Positions 5,431 through 7,480 of a DNA stretch of 7,480 nucleotides are shown here, piece after piece; positions within the stretch are counted from its first letter, which is position 1; the number at the start of each line of letters is the position of its first letter. Below the pieces are notes generated by a model. It had not been told where the DNA came from, made no database searches, and saw only the letters and a program-made list of their open reading frames with translations. Both the position numbers and the translations under genes were made by a program. The DNA comes from a bacterium (GTDB lineage: Bacteria > Armatimonadota > Fimbriimonadia > Fimbriimonadales > GBS-DC): assembly GCA_029335935.2 (NCBI GenBank), contig JARJMV020000203.1, positions 1 to 7,480 of the forward strand. The letters are read 5' to 3'.

Positions 5431-6468
5431 TTAGTACTTGCGCTCCGTGATGAATCGCGCGACCTCCTCCAGAGTGCGGCGGATAGGGGTATCGGGCAAT
5501 CGGTTCAGCGCTTCCAGTGCGCTTTGCCGATACCGTTCGGCGACCGCCTCTGCGTATTTTAGACTGCCCGTGAGCCGCATTTGTTCTCTCCAGTAGCGGA
5601 ACTGCTCCTCGCAGATGTCGGTTCCGAACTCGGCGTGCAGTCGGTCGCGCTCTTCGGGTGTGGCGGCTTGGTAGTAGTGCAGCAGGGGGAGCGTGGCGAA
5701 GCCCTCGCGGATATCGGTGCCGTTCGGCTTGCCCGTGACGCGCGGGTCGCCCACATAGTCCAGCAGGTCGTCGATAATCTGGAAGGCGATGCCTAACTCG
5801 CGTCCGAACTGCTCCAGCGTCTCCAGAGCCGCTGCGTCGGCGTCGACCAGATACCCTCCGATACGGCAGCACCCTGCCAGAAACTCTGCGGTCTTGCGGC
5901 GGATGATGTCCATATATTGCGCTTCGGTGATTTCGAGCCGATGGCGCAGGAAAATCTCCGCCACTTCGCCCTCGCTCATGTCGGTGGTGATTTGGGCGAC
6001 TTTCTGGATGATGCGCAGGTCGCCATCGAGCGCGAGGCAGCGCATTGCGCGCGCCAAGATGAAGTCGCCCGACAGCACGGTGGCGAGGTTACCGTAGAGC
6101 GCGTTCGCAGTCGGCTTACCGCGTCGCGTGAAGGTCTGGTCAATCACATCATCGTGGATTAGCGTCGCCATATGGATCATCTCCATACAGCCTGCGACGA
6201 TAGCGAGTCGGTCACGCCCTGCCAATCCGTTGCGGTAGAGCGTTCCGAAGCGCGACGGCTCGGATGCGTAGGCACACAGAATCACCATCGCCGGACGCAA
6301 GCGTTTGCCCCCCGCCGAGAGCAGGTGGCGCGTAAGTTCGCTGAACTGCGGGATCGCCGTCTCCGCCTGCGCTTCCAGAAACGCCTCCACCGCCTGCATC
6401 TCTGGCAGAATCGGCGCCAGCATCTCAGGAACCGCCAGCGTCTGTTGCTGAATCTGCATAGTAGTCAT
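5431..6468 (-). CDS. Long-chain trans-polyprenyl diphosphate synthase (IspB/HepT family)
   Basis: The enzyme condenses isopentenyl diphosphate units onto an allylic diphosphate to build the polyprenyl side chain of menaquinone. The 345-residue protein has GGKRLRPA at 53-60, the first Asp-rich motif DDVID at 106-110 followed by RRGKPTAN at 115-122, GDFILARA at 134-141, RRKTAEF at 190-196 and the second motif FQIIDDLLDYVGD at 229-241. Small residue A101 lies five positions before the first motif (ATLIHDDVID), the pattern of long-chain synthases such as IspB, not the bulky residue of farnesyl or geranylgeranyl synthases. The start at 6468 has AGGAG 7 nt upstream and overlaps the menG stop in an ATGA. 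A second ATG three codons on is a weaker alternative. No HepS-like small subunit is present, which fits a homomeric enzyme. Exact chain length cannot be predicted. Confidence 0.94.
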   Translation of the reverse strand: MTTMQIQQQTLAVPEMLAPILPEMQAVEAFLEAQAETAIPQFSELTRHLLSAGGKRLRPAMVILCAYASEPSRFGTLYRNGLAGRDRLAIVAGCMEMIHMATLIHDDVIDQTFTRRGKPTANALYGNLATVLSGDFILARAMRCLALDGDLRIIQKVAQITTDMSEGEVAEIFLRHRLEITEAQYMDIIRRKTAEFLAGCCRIGGYLVDADAAALETLEQFGRELGIAFQIIDDLLDYVGDPRVTGKPNGTDIREGFATLPLLHYYQAATPEERDRLHAEFGTDICEEQFRYWREQMRLTGSLKYAEAVAERYRQSALEALNRLPDTPIRRTLEEVARFITERKY

Positions 6469-7214
6469 GGCTTGACTCCTGTATGAACGCACACCACACC
6501 GAAGGTCAGGTCGCGATACCACACATTCGCGAAGCCCGCCTGTTGCATATATTCGGCGATAGTGGCTCGTTCTTCATAGTGTTGAATCGACATCGGCAGA
6601 TAGAGGTAAGCGTCAGCTTGGCTGAGCCGCTTGCCGATACGCGGCAGGATGTGCAGCGCGTAGAGATCATACAGCCAGCGCATCGGCAGGCGTTGGGGAC
6701 GCGTAAGCTCCAGAATCGCAACTTTGCCCCCAGGTTTCAGCACGCGGTAGATTTCGCGCAACGCACCACGCTTGTCGACAAGGTTGCGCAAACCGAACGC
6801 CATCGTCACAGCGTCGAACTGCGCCTCCGCAAGCGGTAGGTGGAGCGCATCCGCATGAAGCCACACCGTGTGGTTCAACCCGCGACGATAGGCTTTCTCC
6901 CGCCCCAGACGAAGCATCGGCTCGCAGAAGTCGAGCGCAACTACCTCGCCCGCCGGACCCAAATGGCGCGCAATCTCTATCGCCAAGTCACCCGTGCCCG
7001 TGCAGAGGTCTAACACATGTGCGCTCGGCGCAAGGCGCAACAACTGTACCACACGCCGCCGCCAATAGTGATGCAGCTGAAAACTCAAAATAGAGTTCAG
7101 CAGGTCGTAGCGCGGCGCGATACGGCTGAACATCTCGCGCACATAGCGACGGCGTGTGGAATCCTGACGCGCCCACACAGGCTGCTCCATCTGCCGATTT
7201 GTGCAGGTTTTCAC
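6465..7214 (-). CDS. menG: Demethylmenaquinone methyltransferase (MenG/UbiE family)
   Basis: This S-adenosylmethionine-dependent C-methyltransferase carries out the last step of menaquinone (or the C-methylation of ubiquinone) synthesis at the membrane. Counting from GTG 7214, the 249-residue protein shows MFSRIAPRYDLLNSILSFQLHHYW at 28-51 (UbiE signature 1; key residues Y36, D37, N40, H49, W51), the SAM-binding VLDLCTGTGDLAIE at 67-80, the acidic VVALDFCEPML at 91-101, GLRNLVD at 141-147 (signature 2) and LKPGGKVAILEL at 159-170. It overlaps the polyprenyl synthase by 4 nt (ATGA), as expected for joint quinone synthesis. The start is uncertain: GTG 7214 would have only about 4 nt of leader from the -10 at 7225-7230, while ATG 7190 (residue 9) would have about 28 nt; neither has a Shine-Dalgarno. 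Menaquinone rather than ubiquinone is inferred from RNase J and the overall gene set. Confidence 0.93.
   Translation of the reverse strand: MKTCTNRQMEQPVWARQDSTRRRYVREMFSRIAPRYDLLNSILSFQLHHYWRRRVVQLLRLAPSAHVLDLCTGTGDLAIEIARHLGPAGEVVALDFCEPMLRLGREKAYRRGLNHTVWLHADALHLPLAEAQFDAVTMAFGLRNLVDKRGALREIYRVLKPGGKVAILELTRPQRLPMRWLYDLYALHILPRIGKRLSQADAYLYLPMSIQHYEERATIAEYMQQAGFANVWYRDLTFGVVCVHTGVKP
6476..6480 (-). promoter_or_regulatory. Shine-Dalgarno of the polyprenyl synthase within the menG 3' end
   Basis: The minus strand reads AGGAG, 7 nt before ATG 6468, inside the final menG codons (HTGVKP). With the ATGA overlap it points to coupled translation and fixes the start at 6468 rather than the in-frame ATG at 6522. 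Confidence 0.7.
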
Positions 7215-7224
7215 AGTTAGGAAG

Positions 7225-7230
7225 ATTATA
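7225..7230 (-). promoter_or_regulatory. -10 box for the menG operon
   Basis: The minus strand has a perfect TATAAT at 7230-7225. The expected start is near 7218, 4 nt before GTG 7214. The best -35 candidate at 17-nt spacing is TAAAGT (7253-7248), which is poor and lies within the 12-bp palindrome, so activation by a regulator is plausible. Confidence 0.6.
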
Positions 7231-7245
7231 CCTGAATTGCCGAAC

Positions 7246-7257
7246 GGACTTTAGTCC
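7246..7257. promoter_or_regulatory. 12-bp palindrome over the menG -35 region, candidate operator
   Basis: GGACT-TT-AGTCC has perfect 5-bp arms. It starts 15 nt upstream of the menG -10 box and lies 16 nt past the stop of the LuxR-type gene. It has no following T-run and a 2-nt centre, so it is a poor terminator and a better candidate for a dimeric regulator site. The evidence is position and symmetry only. Confidence 0.4.
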
Positions 7258-7273
7258 AAGCCACGAACACCCC

Positions 7274-7480
7274 TCACCGCACCACACCCCGACGCAACGC
7301 CCACACCACCGCCTCCAAAGTCGTCCCCACACCCAACCTCGCACGCACACTTGCCAGCGTGTTATGTACCGTGCGCACGCTCACTCCCAACCGCTGCGCC
7401 GCGCACCGGGCATCCCCACAGTCCGCCACCGCCTGCAAACACTCCCGCTCCCGCACGCTTAAACAGTCCTCCACGACCAC
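7274..7480 (-). CDS. LuxR/GerE-type transcriptional regulator, C-terminal DNA-binding domain (runs off the right edge)
   Basis: The 68 visible residues form one GerE/LuxR helix-turn-helix: LSVRERECLQAVADCGDARC (residues 7-26; the family LTxREREVL start), then AAQRLGVSVRTVHNTLASVRARL at 27-49 (scaffold and recognition helices, with V40 at the conserved Val of the TV step), and LEAVVWALRRGVV at the C-terminus. The sensor or receiver domain lies outside the window, so it may be a response regulator, an autoinducer regulator or a stand-alone protein; the true start is not visible. Four Cys in 68 residues is high for this domain. It is co-directional with the menG operon, 59 nt upstream of it, with a palindrome and -10 box between. 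Its coding strand is notably rich in G and T compared with the neighbouring genes. Confidence 0.85.
   Translation of the reverse strand: MVVEDCLSVRERECLQAVADCGDARCAAQRLGVSVRTVHNTLASVRARLGVGTTLEAVVWALRRGVVR

Larger units (their letters stand above)
2561..7214 (-). other. Predicted five-gene operon: menG, polyprenyl synthase, HAD phosphatase, two ABC permeases
   Basis: Five same-strand genes are joined by a 4-nt overlap (6465-6468), 2 nt (5429-5430), 50 nt (4527-4576) and 1 nt (3488). The first, second and fourth junctions imply coupled translation. In the 50-nt gap I see neither a strong terminator nor a convincing -10/-35 pair, so the permeases are probably read from the menG promoter, though a weak internal promoter cannot be ruled out. 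Confidence 0.7.

Noticed and set aside
5429..5872. N-terminal extension of the HAD phosphatase frame (148 extra codons)
   Set aside because: The extension overlaps the polyprenyl synthase in another frame, is Arg-rich without any domain, and the HAD fold begins just after ATG 5428.

Overview
The window is a compact stretch of bacterial chromosome with moderately high GC, nearly all of it coding, and no mobile element or CRISPR array. The genes suggest a menaquinone-using bacterium outside the Proteobacteria: an RNase J type nuclease, a MenG/UbiE methyltransferase beside a long-chain polyprenyl diphosphate synthase, a signal-peptide-less cobalamin-binding-type protein, and AT-rich -10 boxes combined with very short leaders. 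A deep-branching, possibly thermophilic lineage such as Armatimonadota fits, but this placement is an impression and not something the sequence proves.

Layout from left to right. Positions 1-305 (minus) hold the N-terminus of RNase J, preceded by its own Shine-Dalgarno and an extended -10 promoter. A tRNA-Gln(CUG) gene with encoded CCA lies at 386-459 (minus). Its promoter overlaps that of the divergent plus-strand gene at 517-1404, a cytoplasmic BtuF-like cobalamin-binding-type protein whose -10 box sits so close to the ATG that the mRNA should be leaderless. A second plus-strand gene (1436-2560) encodes an unrecognised exported protein with a low-complexity linker, short tandem repeats, a Tyr/Pro-rich middle and a possible NTF2-like C-terminus.

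The rest is a minus-strand cluster read from 7214 down to 2561: menG/ubiE, trans-polyprenyl diphosphate synthase, a NagD-like HAD phosphatase, and two ABC permeases of the nucleoside/BMP-dependent type (COG4603 and COG1079). Junctions are -4, +2, +50 and +1 nt, so it looks like one operon. The first two genes supply the side chain and the last methylation of menaquinone. The last three may form a nucleotide/nucleoside salvage module, although the ATPase and the binding protein are not here. The operon ends flush against the convergent exported-protein gene, stop codon to stop codon. At the right edge, upstream of menG, lies the C-terminal DNA-binding domain of a LuxR/GerE-type regulator. A perfect 12-bp palindrome sits between it and the menG -10 box.

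I found no clear new multi-gene defence or mobile system. The points most worth a second look are the leaderless, overlapping divergent promoter at 470-519, the exported protein, the quinone/phosphatase/permease operon, and the palindrome at the menG promoter.
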